DNA of 64,000 nucleotides from Prosthecobacter debontii (GTDB lineage Bacteria; Verrucomicrobiota; Verrucomicrobiia; Chthoniobacterales; Chthoniobacteraceae), in assembly GCA_945861385.1 (NCBI GenBank), contig CAMAUI010000002.1, positions 1 through 64,000 of the forward strand, written 5' to 3'. A program made the translations under genes and the position numbers. Shown here in pieces: positions 1-6,879 of this stretch (position 1 is its first letter; the number at the start of each line of letters is the position of its first letter). The notes under the pieces are model-generated. The model worked only from the letters and a program-made list of their open reading frames with translations, was not told the origin of the DNA and did not search any database.

Positions 1-822
1 CGGAATCTCACGTGCAGCGGCGCGCGCCTGCTCGCGGTGACGGACAACCTCAACTTTGCCAACCCGCACAATCCCGAGCTGTTCTGGCAGCTCCGCGAGA
101 GCGTCGAGGGACTCGCCGAGGGCTGCCGCGAATTCGGCACGCCGGTCACGGGCGGCAACGTGTCGCTCTACAACCAATCGCCCGCCGGCCCGATCGATCC
201 CACGCCGACCGTCGGCATGGTCGGCATCATTGACGACGCGAAGCACATCACCACGCAGGCGTTCAAGTCCGCGGGCGACGTGATCATCCTGGCCGGCCCC
301 GTGCTCGATCCCGCCGCGGGCGACCTCTCACTCGGCGCGTCGCATTACATGAAAGTCGTGCACGGCCAGAAAGCCGGCCGCACGCCGCGGCTGTCGTTCG
401 ATCTGGAAAAGCGCGTGCAAGCTGCGGTGCTCGGCCTTATCCGCGAAGGCCTCGTGAAAAGCGCGCATGATTGCAGCGAAGGCGGCCTCGCCGTCGCCAT
501 CGCCGAAAGCTGCATCGGCGGAAAACTCGGCGCGACCATCGAACTCCCCAGCGGCCCCGCGCTCGACAAATATCCCGCCCACGCCGCCCGCGCCGCGCTG
601 CTCTTCGGCGAAAGCCAGAGCCGCATCATCCTAGGCATCGCCCCCGAAAACGCCGCCCGCGTCCTCGCCGCCCTCGCAACCGCAAAGATCCCGCACAGCC
701 GCCTCGGCACCGTCGGCGGCGACAAGCTGAGCATCACCGCCCACGGCGTGACGCTCGCCGCGACGCTCGCGGAAGTGAGCGATCCATTCGAGCACAGCAT
801 CGAGCGGGCGATGGCTTCATAA
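1..822 (+). CDS. purL: PurL (FGAM synthase II), C-terminal part; 5' end outside window
   Basis: Phosphoribosylformylglycinamidine synthase II catalyses the ATP- and glutamine-dependent fourth step of de novo purine synthesis in the cytoplasm. The open frame runs in from base 1 and shows the PurL signatures [32 protein letters not shown] and, near the end, the glycine-rich HDCSEGGLAVAIAES of the C-terminal ATP-binding half. About 273 residues are visible, so roughly the first two thirds lie upstream. The ORF track starts it at 37, but the frame is open from base 1 ([13 protein letters not shown]) and no start is expected here. The same segment recurs, damaged, at 5938-6588. This copy keeps the full C-terminus and is probably the working gene. 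The codon at the end differs from the remnant (MAS against MA). Confidence 0.95.
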   Translation, partial: RNLTCSGARLLAVTDNLNFANPHNPELFWQLRESVEGLAEGCREFGTPVTGGNVSLYNQSPAGPIDPTPTVGMVGIIDDAKHITTQAFKSAGDVIILAGPVLDPAAGDLSLGASHYMKVVHGQKAGRTPRLSFDLEKRVQAAVLGLIREGLVKSAHDCSEGGLAVAIAESCIGGKLGATIELPSGPALDKYPAHAARAALLFGESQSRIILGIAPENAARVLAALATAKIPHSRLGTVGGDKLSITAHGVTLAATLAEVSDPFEHSIERAMAS

Positions 823-836
823 CGCACCCACGGATT

Positions 837-3467
837 ATGCGCTTCGAGGAACAGGTCGGGATCAAACTCCGGGACACATTCCCGTTCGCCGTCCTTTCCA
901 ACATTCCTCTCTATCGTCCTGACGTGCATGAGGAGCGTCTCGCTGGATACGAGATCGATCATCTATTGCACGCCAGTTCCCCGTTGGTGGATCGTGTATT
1001 CATCATTGAATGCAAAGAGCCTCCCATATTCGGTTCAGCGAGAGACGAGCAACCGCGTCCCGGTGGTCCGTGGAATATCGAGCGACCTGAGGGATGGCGA
1101 AATACCAAGCGCCAAGTCGAGAATCATGCACGGGCGCTGATGAGCTATCTTCGTGGCATCTCTCGCGATCTGAGAATCGAGGCATGGGTGGTTTCTCGCG
1201 ACTACATCGGGCCGAATCTCGAATACCAGAAAGGGCGAATCCGTTTTCGTCTGATTTCCGGGCTGCGACTTAATGAAGAACTCCGAGCGCTTACTCAGGC
1301 GGAGCGAATTGTGCGAGCCGGACAAAGTGCGCTGCTTGGGGCACTGCGTCGCGGGCTGCCGCTTTCGGAAGTGGGGCATCCCGAACTCGGCAACGCTCTC
1401 GGCTACGTGGCTCGGTGTCGGAATGCGATTGATGTGGAGTTGTTCCGTTCCTTTGAGCCCACGACGGGATGGTGGGCTATCAATGGCTCTGCGGGCATGG
1501 GCAAGAGTGTGCTGCTCGCCTACTCCTTGTTCGTTTTCGCATCGGACAAACGCGTCGAGCCGAATCCGGATGGAGCGGAATCTTCGTGGAGTCTCACCCC
1601 ATTTGAAGCCCGTGCTGTCGAACTCGGGCTGCCGACGCTCGCCAATCGCTCAATCTTCGCGATGGCGAGAAAGGAAAAGCAGGTTCGTGGGCTGGAAGAA
1701 CTCTGGTCTCGGTTTGTCGCGGAGTATTCCAAACTCGAAAGCTCTTTGAACGTGCGCTTCAACCGACCTGTCTTTCGCCGATGGACTGGCGAAATCCCGC
1801 CGGAGTGCAACGTGCTGGTGATTGATGAGGCACACGACATCCCGCCGGAACACCATGCGAAAATCGTGCAATGGTTGAGGGCCGGAGAGCAACAGACGGA
1901 CGAACTGCGCCGCTATCTCGCAATCGCGTGTGATCGCCATCAACTACTCCGGCTCGTAGGAACCGACGCGCACCTCATTCGCGGCATCAGTTTCAGCGGC
2001 CACACGCGCAAACTGCGTAGGAATTACCGCAATCCGTTTCCGGTGTATGCGGGAAGTCTTGCGCTGATGTTTCGCTGGTTTGCCCGTAGTGGGCCAAAGA
2101 TCATCCCCACTCTTGAGCAGCTACGAGACGAGTTCGGTTTCGAGGTTGGCGAGCGCGGCGCACGCCGCGATGAAAGAACCTCGCTGGGAATCTGGAACGA
2201 CTCGCACCCTGGCAACTACTGGTCGTTCACGGTGTCGAAAGCTTCCTCTTGCGACGAAATCTTTTCCCAACTCGCGAACGAAGGGTTCGGAAAGAACGAT
2301 GTGCTTTGGGTGCGGTTCAGTGCGGAGGATGACGCTTTTGACTACGAGAAACTTGGGCGATTCACGTATCACAACTGCTTCAGCAAGGAATCCGCAGAAC
2401 TGGTGGACAAGTATATCAAGGGACAGGAATTCCCCGTCGTCATCATCGAAGGATTCCCGCGTGACGTGGAAACGGAAGACTGGAATCCCGCTGAGGAAAA
2501 CGAGGCGGAAAGGCAGATGTGGAAAGCGAGACGGGAACTCTACCTCTGCTGTAGTCGCTCGACGTGTTTTCTCTATTTCATAGAAGCGCGAACGGACGAT
2601 GCGAGAAGCCAAGGGCCTGCCGAAGAAGTCGCGGAATTGGTGCGGCAACTGTCCCACCCGCAGAATCACGATGCAGTTACACGCAGAGTGTGGACGCTCA
2701 GCTTTCAGTCCACTGGAGTTGTCCGCGCCGTTCCGACTTTTTCTGACGAAGTTGAGCCGCAGGCCGAATTGCCGCCCAACTTGAATTCGGTTTCAATGTG
2801 CCGTCCCGTGACGGCGAAGGCCCTCGCTACCACTCTCGGATTGCAGCCAAGTGTGCTCATTGAGCCGCTGTCCAACCTTGGATTCACGCTCAGAACCGTG
2901 AGGGACGTTGTTCCTGATTCGACAGCCAAGGAGTTGGCACTCAAGTTTGGCGCGATTCTCGAAATCACAGACGGCGAATCTGGACCGGGTGACGGGATTC
3001 CTCCGAAACCCGCCGGCGGAGTGCCAACCTCCCATCAACCCGACAGCCCCGCGAGTGGCGGTATTGCGCGCCAACCTGAATCCCCGACTCCGCCAACTCA
3101 ACCGCGCGAAGGAGCCAACGAGTTTGAAACGGCACTGATTCAGTTCGTGAAGTCTCGGGAATTCAAACGGCACAATGCGAAAGTTGATCGTTACCGTGCC
3201 CTCCTCGCATGGTTGCTGGCACGCAAGTCCGAGTTGCGCGAAGGCTTGCTTCGGTATGACCGTGGAAGAAACCGGAAATACTTCGCGACCTCGAAGGAGG
3301 AAATTGATCGTCACGCGAATTCAGCGAACGCACAGCCAATCGCAACAACCGGCCTTTGGGCGCTGACGACAACTTCCACTGACTTAAAGCTCAGCGTTCT
3401 CAACGACGTGATGCACGGCATCGGCATTTCACTGCCCGCACGGCAGGAAGTTCTTCGTCAGTTTTGA
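837..3467 (+). CDS. Nuclease-helicase fusion with IF2N-like and SeqA-C-like domains; candidate defence protein
   Basis: Predicted 876-residue DNA-targeting enzyme. I start it at ATG 837 (MRFEEQVG); the ORF-track extension upstream only overprints purL. Domains read from sequence: residues 35-62 resemble a PD-(D/E)XK/NERD nuclease core (YEIDHLL, then FIIECKEP). Residues 217-224 are a Walker A (GSAGMGKS) and 326-334 a Walker B (VLVIDEAHD). RRNYRNP, KGQEFPVVII and RRELYLCCSRS match SF1/UvrD motifs IV, V and VI. Residues 656-707 resemble the IF2 N-terminal module (TAKALATTLGLQPSVLIEPL). A Pro-rich linker leads to residues 762-876, which resemble the C-terminal DNA-binding domain of SeqA (DRYRALLAWLL, GRNRKYFA, then a TGLWALTTTSTD segment). 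Base composition is AT-richer than the neighbours, suggesting transfer. It lies in a toxin-antitoxin island. Nuclease-helicase is well supported; the two C-terminal assignments are from memory of the families. Confidence 0.75.
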   Translation: MRFEEQVGIKLRDTFPFAVLSNIPLYRPDVHEERLAGYEIDHLLHASSPLVDRVFIIECKEPPIFGSARDEQPRPGGPWNIERPEGWRNTKRQVENHARALMSYLRGISRDLRIEAWVVSRDYIGPNLEYQKGRIRFRLISGLRLNEELRALTQAERIVRAGQSALLGALRRGLPLSEVGHPELGNALGYVARCRNAIDVELFRSFEPTTGWWAINGSAGMGKSVLLAYSLFVFASDKRVEPNPDGAESSWSLTPFEARAVELGLPTLANRSIFAMARKEKQVRGLEELWSRFVAEYSKLESSLNVRFNRPVFRRWTGEIPPECNVLVIDEAHDIPPEHHAKIVQWLRAGEQQTDELRRYLAIACDRHQLLRLVGTDAHLIRGISFSGHTRKLRRNYRNPFPVYAGSLALMFRWFARSGPKIIPTLEQLRDEFGFEVGERGARRDERTSLGIWNDSHPGNYWSFTVSKASSCDEIFSQLANEGFGKNDVLWVRFSAEDDAFDYEKLGRFTYHNCFSKESAELVDKYIKGQEFPVVIIEGFPRDVETEDWNPAEENEAERQMWKARRELYLCCSRSTCFLYFIEARTDDARSQGPAEEVAELVRQLSHPQNHDAVTRRVWTLSFQSTGVVRAVPTFSDEVEPQAELPPNLNSVSMCRPVTAKALATTLGLQPSVLIEPLSNLGFTLRTVRDVVPDSTAKELALKFGAILEITDGESGPGDGIPPKPAGGVPTSHQPDSPASGGIARQPESPTPPTQPREGANEFETALIQFVKSREFKRHNAKVDRYRALLAWLLARKSELREGLLRYDRGRNRKYFATSKEEIDRHANSANAQPIATTGLWALTTTSTDLKLSVLNDVMHGIGISLPARQEVLRQF

Positions 3468-3535
3468 AAGCGCGGATCGTGTTGGCACGCGACGGTCGCG
3501 TTGACGCCGCGCGGCGGAGCGTGCATCGTGCGGGC

Positions 3536-3787
3536 ATGAGCACGCTCGCGGAAATTGAGAAGGCCATTGCCACGCTGCCGACGCCGGAGCAGCGGGAGTT
3601 GTATCGGCATTTGGATGCGCGCTTTCGCGGCAGCGCGGTGTCGGCAGAGGATCGCCCGACGATTCGGCAGCGGAGCGCGCGCGATTGGGCGCGGCAGGCG
3701 AAGGGGAGTGTGCGGCTTGCGCCCGGCGAATCGGTGGACGATGCGCGGATGGCGCATTACGCGGCGAAGTATGATGTGAAGCCGTAA
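3536..3787 (+). CDS. Antitoxin of PIN toxin-antitoxin pair 1
   Basis: Small 83-residue protein, started at ATG 3536 (MSTLAEIEKAIATLP) rather than at the track start 3464, which overlaps the helicase gene. The N-terminus with an acidic helix followed by LPTPEQRELYRHLDARF is the pattern of short addiction-module antitoxins paired with PIN toxins. The Arg- and Trp-containing C-terminal part (SARDWARQAKGS) would be the toxin-wrapping tail. The stop is followed six bases later by the toxin start, so the two are almost certainly co-transcribed. The exact antitoxin family is not recognised. Confidence 0.7.
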   Translation: MSTLAEIEKAIATLPTPEQRELYRHLDARFRGSAVSAEDRPTIRQRSARDWARQAKGSVRLAPGESVDDARMAHYAAKYDVKP

Positions 3788-3793
3788 GCTGCG

Positions 3794-4225
3794 ATGCGGA
3801 TTCTGCTCGATACGAACATCCTGCTGGATGTGCTGCTGAATCGTCCGGGCTTGGCGGATGAGAGCGATGCGGCGATTGCGAGGTGCGAGGAATTGGGCGC
3901 GGAGTTGTTCGTCGCGTGGCACGGACTGGCGACCGCGTATTACCTGCTCAGGCGCGGACGGACAGAGGCGGAGGCTCTCGCCGAAGTGGATCGAATCCTC
4001 GCTTGGGCGCATGTGGCCACGGCGGGCGATGCTGAGGCTCGCGATGCGCGCGCGATGGGACTGCCGGATTTTGAGGATGCCTTGCAGGTCGCATCCGCGA
4101 GCGCGTGTGGTGCAGACTGGATCATGACGCGAAACGAGGACGACTTTCGCAATAGTCTGGTTCCGGTGATCAACCCCGCTGATTTTCTCACACGTTTCCC
4201 GTTGCCTGCCGTAGAAGGCGCGTAA
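3794..4225 (+). CDS. vapC: PIN-domain toxin (VapC-like), pair 1
   Basis: 143-residue PIN-domain ribonuclease, normally a toxin that cleaves RNA when freed from its antitoxin. The first acidic residue of the PIN site is in LLDTNILLDVLLNRP at the N-terminus, the central one in LPDFEDALQ (about 97-105), and the last in IMTRNEDDF (about 114-122), giving the metal-binding acidic cluster. Length and residue order fit VapC-type PIN proteins. It lies six bases after its antitoxin, and both belong to the island between the purL copies. Confidence 0.85.
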   Translation: MRILLDTNILLDVLLNRPGLADESDAAIARCEELGAELFVAWHGLATAYYLLRRGRTEAEALAEVDRILAWAHVATAGDAEARDARAMGLPDFEDALQVASASACGADWIMTRNEDDFRNSLVPVINPADFLTRFPLPAVEGA

Positions 4226-4230
4226 GCACG

Positions 4231-4273
4231 GGGCGATGGCGCAAAACCCGCTCGCCACATCGCAATCGCCGGA
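4231..4273. repeat. 43-bp copy of the purL 3'-end flank
   Basis: The stretch beginning gggcgatggcgcaaaaccc matches the end of the decayed purL copy and its downstream flank at 6575-6617 (gggcgatggcgtaaaaccc), with only scattered mismatches over 43 bases. It lies between the first toxin and the second antitoxin, so the second toxin-antitoxin pair is preceded by a scrap of purL tail. This marks a further duplication or recombination joint inside the island. Confidence 0.75.
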
Positions 4274-4286
4274 TAGACTTCCGCGC

Positions 4287-4547
4287 ATGAGCATCACGAT
4301 TGAACTGCCGCCGGATCTCGATGAGCGCGTTCGTATGATCCCCGATCTCGACAAGCGGATCATCCAATTCCTGCGGACGCAGACCGACCTCGAAGAAAGG
4401 CGCAACCGTCAATACAGCCCCGAGGCGAGGGCGGCTGCCGAGCGCGCGCTCGCGGAAGCCGAGCGATTGCGCGCCGCGGGCATGACCCGCGAGCAGGCGT
4501 TCGAGCAATTGCGCAGCGCGCACGACGAAGTTTCCAAGCACCTGTAA
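4287..4547 (+). CDS. Antitoxin of PIN toxin-antitoxin pair 2
   Basis: 86-residue protein started at ATG 4287 (MSITIELPPDLDERV). The track start at 4236 lies in the duplicated purL tail and is rejected. The N-terminus has the beta-strand plus helix look of a ribbon-helix-helix or related antitoxin (ITIELPPDLDERVRMIPDLD). It is followed by a long charged helix rich in Arg, Glu and Ala (EARAAAERALAEAERLRAAG) that would bind the toxin. The toxin gene begins three bases after the stop. Family-level assignment is uncertain. Confidence 0.7.
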   Translation: MSITIELPPDLDERVRMIPDLDKRIIQFLRTQTDLEERRNRQYSPEARAAAERALAEAERLRAAGMTREQAFEQLRSAHDEVSKHL

Positions 4548-4550
4548 CCG

Positions 4551-4970
4551 GTGGCCACTCGCGCGGTTCTCGACACGAATGTGGTGCTCGCCGCGCATCA
4601 TTCGCGCAATCCGGCCAGCCCCGGTGTCGAAATCCTGGATCGTTGGGAGCGTGGCGAGTTCGTCCTGCTCTACACTGCCGACGTCATCACCGAGTATGCG
4701 GAAAAGCTGATCGAAGCTGGCGCTCCGCAAACCGCGACAGACCGCTTCCTGTCGGCCATCGCATTGAACGGCACTTTCGTCCTGATCGAATTCTTCCACT
4801 TCCGCCACTATCCCGAGGACACCGACGACATCGCCTTTCTCCTCTGCGCACTGAACGGAGACGCCACGCACCTCGTCACCTACGACCCGCACCTGCACGT
4901 CCTCCAGCCGCACTACGCGCTCGCCATCTGCGAGCCGCTCCGCTTCCTCGCTGACTTGCGTTCAGCGTGA
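4551..4970 (+). CDS. vapC: PIN-domain toxin, pair 2 (GTG start)
   Basis: 139-residue PIN-domain protein starting at GTG 4551, which gives the correct N-terminus (MATRAVLDTNVVLAAHHS). The PIN core is visible as VLDTNVV, a central Glu in VITEYAEKL, then PEDTDDIAFLLCAL and HLVTYDPHLHVL near the C-terminus. This resembles the 'putative toxin, PIN family' group more than classical VapC. It follows its antitoxin by three bases and is convergent with the third pair, which lies on the opposite strand. Confidence 0.8.
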   Translation: MATRAVLDTNVVLAAHHSRNPASPGVEILDRWERGEFVLLYTADVITEYAEKLIEAGAPQTATDRFLSAIALNGTFVLIEFFHFRHYPEDTDDIAFLLCALNGDATHLVTYDPHLHVLQPHYALAICEPLRFLADLRSA

Positions 4971-5081
4971 TGCTGCGGGGGAAAAGTTCGTCTTTTGCCC
5001 GGCGAAGAGATCATCGGTGGAGTCGAGCACTTCGATGCTCTTTATGGCGTCGCTTTTCGCGATCCGGCCCGTCCGTTCGAT

Positions 5082-5534
5082 TCACAGTGGAACAAGCAGC
5101 CCTTCGCTCTTGGCAAGCTCGCGCTGTTTGCCGTCGAATGTGAGGAATTCGGTGGCTGCGAACTGCTGTGCGGTGGCGACGTGGAGGATGTCGAACGCGC
5201 GATAGCCGGAGTCCATTCCGTGCGCGGCGGCGAGGCGTTCGGAGGTCGCGAGCACTGACGGCCAGTCGTAGGCAACGAGCACGAGGCTGCCGTCGGCGAT
5301 GTCGGATTCAAGGTTGGCGAATGCAGAGGCGGCGTCCTCGCGCGTGACCACATCGGGCGCACCATGCTCGGCGCGATAGACGGCCAAACGAACGGCCAGA
5401 CGAAATTCGTAGAGGACGAGATCCGTGACGTGCAACGGCTCCTGCATCGCGGCAAAGTGTGCGGCGGCGCGGGGCGAGTGAATCTGCCTGACGTAAAGGC
5501 TGACGAGAAAGCTCGTATCCGGATACGCGATCAT
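5082..5534 (-). CDS. vapC: PIN-domain toxin, pair 3
   Basis: 150-residue PIN-domain toxin on the minus strand. Catalytic acidic positions are seen in AYPDTSFLVSLY at the start, in LYEFRLAVRLA, in RAFDILHVATA (about 112-122) and in FLTFDGKQRELA near the end. This is the layout of VapC-type ribonucleases. Its ATG overlaps the antitoxin stop by four bases (ATGA at 5531-5534), so translation of the two is coupled. It points toward pair 2, and about 110 bases of non-coding DNA separate the convergent stops. Confidence 0.85.
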   Translation of the reverse strand: MIAYPDTSFLVSLYVRQIHSPRAAAHFAAMQEPLHVTDLVLYEFRLAVRLAVYRAEHGAPDVVTREDAASAFANLESDIADGSLVLVAYDWPSVLATSERLAAAHGMDSGYRAFDILHVATAQQFAATEFLTFDGKQRELAKSEGLLVPL

Positions 5535-5788
5535 TCGCGTGAGCGAATGCCGTCAATGATCTCCGCAGCGCCCTTGGCGGACATGCACCGCTCACCGTAT
5601 TGCGCGTTGAGCCTCGCCATGATGTCAGGCTTCTTCGCCGGGCCTTTCGTCGGGGCTGGCATCTGCGCGGGGGAGACACGCGCGACGACGCGGCCCCCGC
5701 GACTGAGGGCCACTTCCTCACCCGCTTCGACGCAGCCGAGGTAGTCGGCGACGTGGGCGGTGAAATCTTCGACGGTGGCAGTCTTCAC
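5531..5788 (-). CDS. Phd/YefM-like antitoxin, pair 3 (GTG start)
   Basis: 85-residue antitoxin. I start it at GTG 5788, giving VKTATVEDFTAHVADYLGCV; the upstream ATG in the track would add an unrelated Pro- and Ser-rich leader. The N-terminal half has the Phd/YefM pattern in which a short strand and helix (TATVEDFTAHVADYL) lead into EAGEEVALSRGGRVVARVSP, the DNA-binding dimer fold that also autorepresses such operons. The C-terminal part (MARLNAQYGERCMSAKGAAEII) would bind the toxin. It overlaps the toxin start by four bases. Confidence 0.8.
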   Translation of the reverse strand: MKTATVEDFTAHVADYLGCVEAGEEVALSRGGRVVARVSPAQMPAPTKGPAKKPDIMARLNAQYGERCMSAKGAAEIIDGIRSRE

Positions 5789-5910
5789 AGGGAAGAATCT
5801 AGGAGTCGTCGAGCTTTGCGGCAAGCAGTGAGTTTGCGAACGAGTGTCACTTTTCTCCGCCAAGAGAATCGCGCCCCGCGGGAGCAGCATCCATTTTCCA
5901 CCGGAAGCAA

Positions 5911-6588
5911 AAGCGCATCGCCATCGCCGAGGCCGCGCGGAATCTCACGTGCAGCGGCGCGCGCCTGCTCGCGGTGACGGACAACCTCAACTTTGCCAAC
6001 CCGCATAATCCCGAGCTGTTCTGGCAACTCCGCGAGAGCGTCGAGGGACTCGCCGAGGGCTGCCGCGAATTCGGCACGCCGGTCACGGGCGGCAACGTGT
6101 CGCTCTACAACCAAAGCCCCGCCGGTCCGATCGATCCCACGCCGACCGTCGGCATGGTCGGTCTCATTGACGACGCGAAGCACATCACCACGCAGGCGTT
6201 CAAGTCCGCGGGCGACGTCATCATCCTCGCCGGCCCGGTGTTCGATGTGGCTGCGACGCCCTCGTCGCCGTCCGTTGCCGCGGCGCCCTCGCCGCGGGGC
6301 GACGCCAGCGACGAGGCGTCGCTGCAACGGCCGGCGGCGGGGGCGCCGCAGCCACAGGTCGCCGGGGCGCCGCAGCCACGGTGCTGCGACCTCTCACTCG
6401 GCGCGTCGCACTACATGAAAGTCGTGCATGGCCAGCAGGCCGGACGCACGCCGCGCCTGTCGTTCGATTTGGAAAAGCGCGTGCAAGCCGCAGTCCTCGG
6501 CCTCACCGCCCACGGCGCGACGCTCGCAGCGACGCTCGCGGAAGTGAGCGACCCCTTCGAGCACAGCATTGAGCGGGCGATGGCGTAA
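5911..6588 (+). pseudogene. purL: Decayed second copy of the purL 3' region
   Basis: A near-identical copy of bases 1-822 begins at or just before 5938; PurL-like frame ([12 protein letters not shown]) can be followed back to about 5911. It ends at the stop at 6586-6588. Two lesions separate it from the intact copy. A palindromic insert of about 140 bases at 6247-6384 adds a Pro/Ala-rich stretch after ILAGPVFD. An in-frame deletion of about 300 bases then joins QAAVLGL directly to [15 protein letters not shown], removing the HDCSEGG ATP-binding segment. The remaining frame is open for 204 codons from ATG 5974 but lacks both the N-terminal domains and this core, so it cannot be a working enzyme. 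High residual identity suggests a recent duplication. Confidence 0.9.
6247..6384. repeat. Palindromic repeat inserted in frame in the purL copy
   Basis: The arms 6247-6278 (gtggctgcgacgccctcgtc...) and 6324-6355 are inverted complements at about 28 of 32 positions. A shorter repeat of the right arm end (ggggcgccgcagccac) follows at 6364-6379. The left-arm 21-mer recurs exactly, in reverse orientation, at 53958-53978. The insert is absent from the intact purL copy and keeps the reading frame open. It appears to be a dispersed palindromic element of this genome. Confidence 0.8.
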
Positions 6589-6879
6589 AACCCGCTCGTA
6601 ACAGCGCAACTGCCGGATTCATCCACCGCATGACCGGAATGAATCTGCTCCGGCGCTTGAGTGCTGCCGCCCAACCCGTGACAACAAGCGTCGTCAGCGT
6701 GGAGAAAAACGTGCGTGGCTGCCCGACCTGCCCTGCGCTCGTCTGCCGTGACATCGCCATCCCTCCACTCAGCACGTGTTTTTTCAGGCCCATCCAGGCG
6801 ATAAATTGAGGGGTGCATCGGAGTGAAAAATCCGGTGTTGAAATGGCTGTCCCGCCAGCCATCATCCGCGCATCCAACC
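6589..6879. other. Intergenic stretch after the purL remnant
   Basis: About 290 bases between the purL fragment and the oxidoreductase. The first 30 bases match the flank copied at 4231-4273. A minus-strand frame (6503-6901) reads QFIAWMGLKKHVLSGGMAMS, which could be a gene scrap, but I could not assign it to a family. No clear promoter or hairpin was seen. Confidence 0.4.

Noticed and set aside
471-836. N-terminal extension of the helicase ORF in the track
   Set aside because: It overprints the intact purL 3' end in another frame and is Arg/Pro-rich shadow sequence; ATG 837 gives a sensible domain start.
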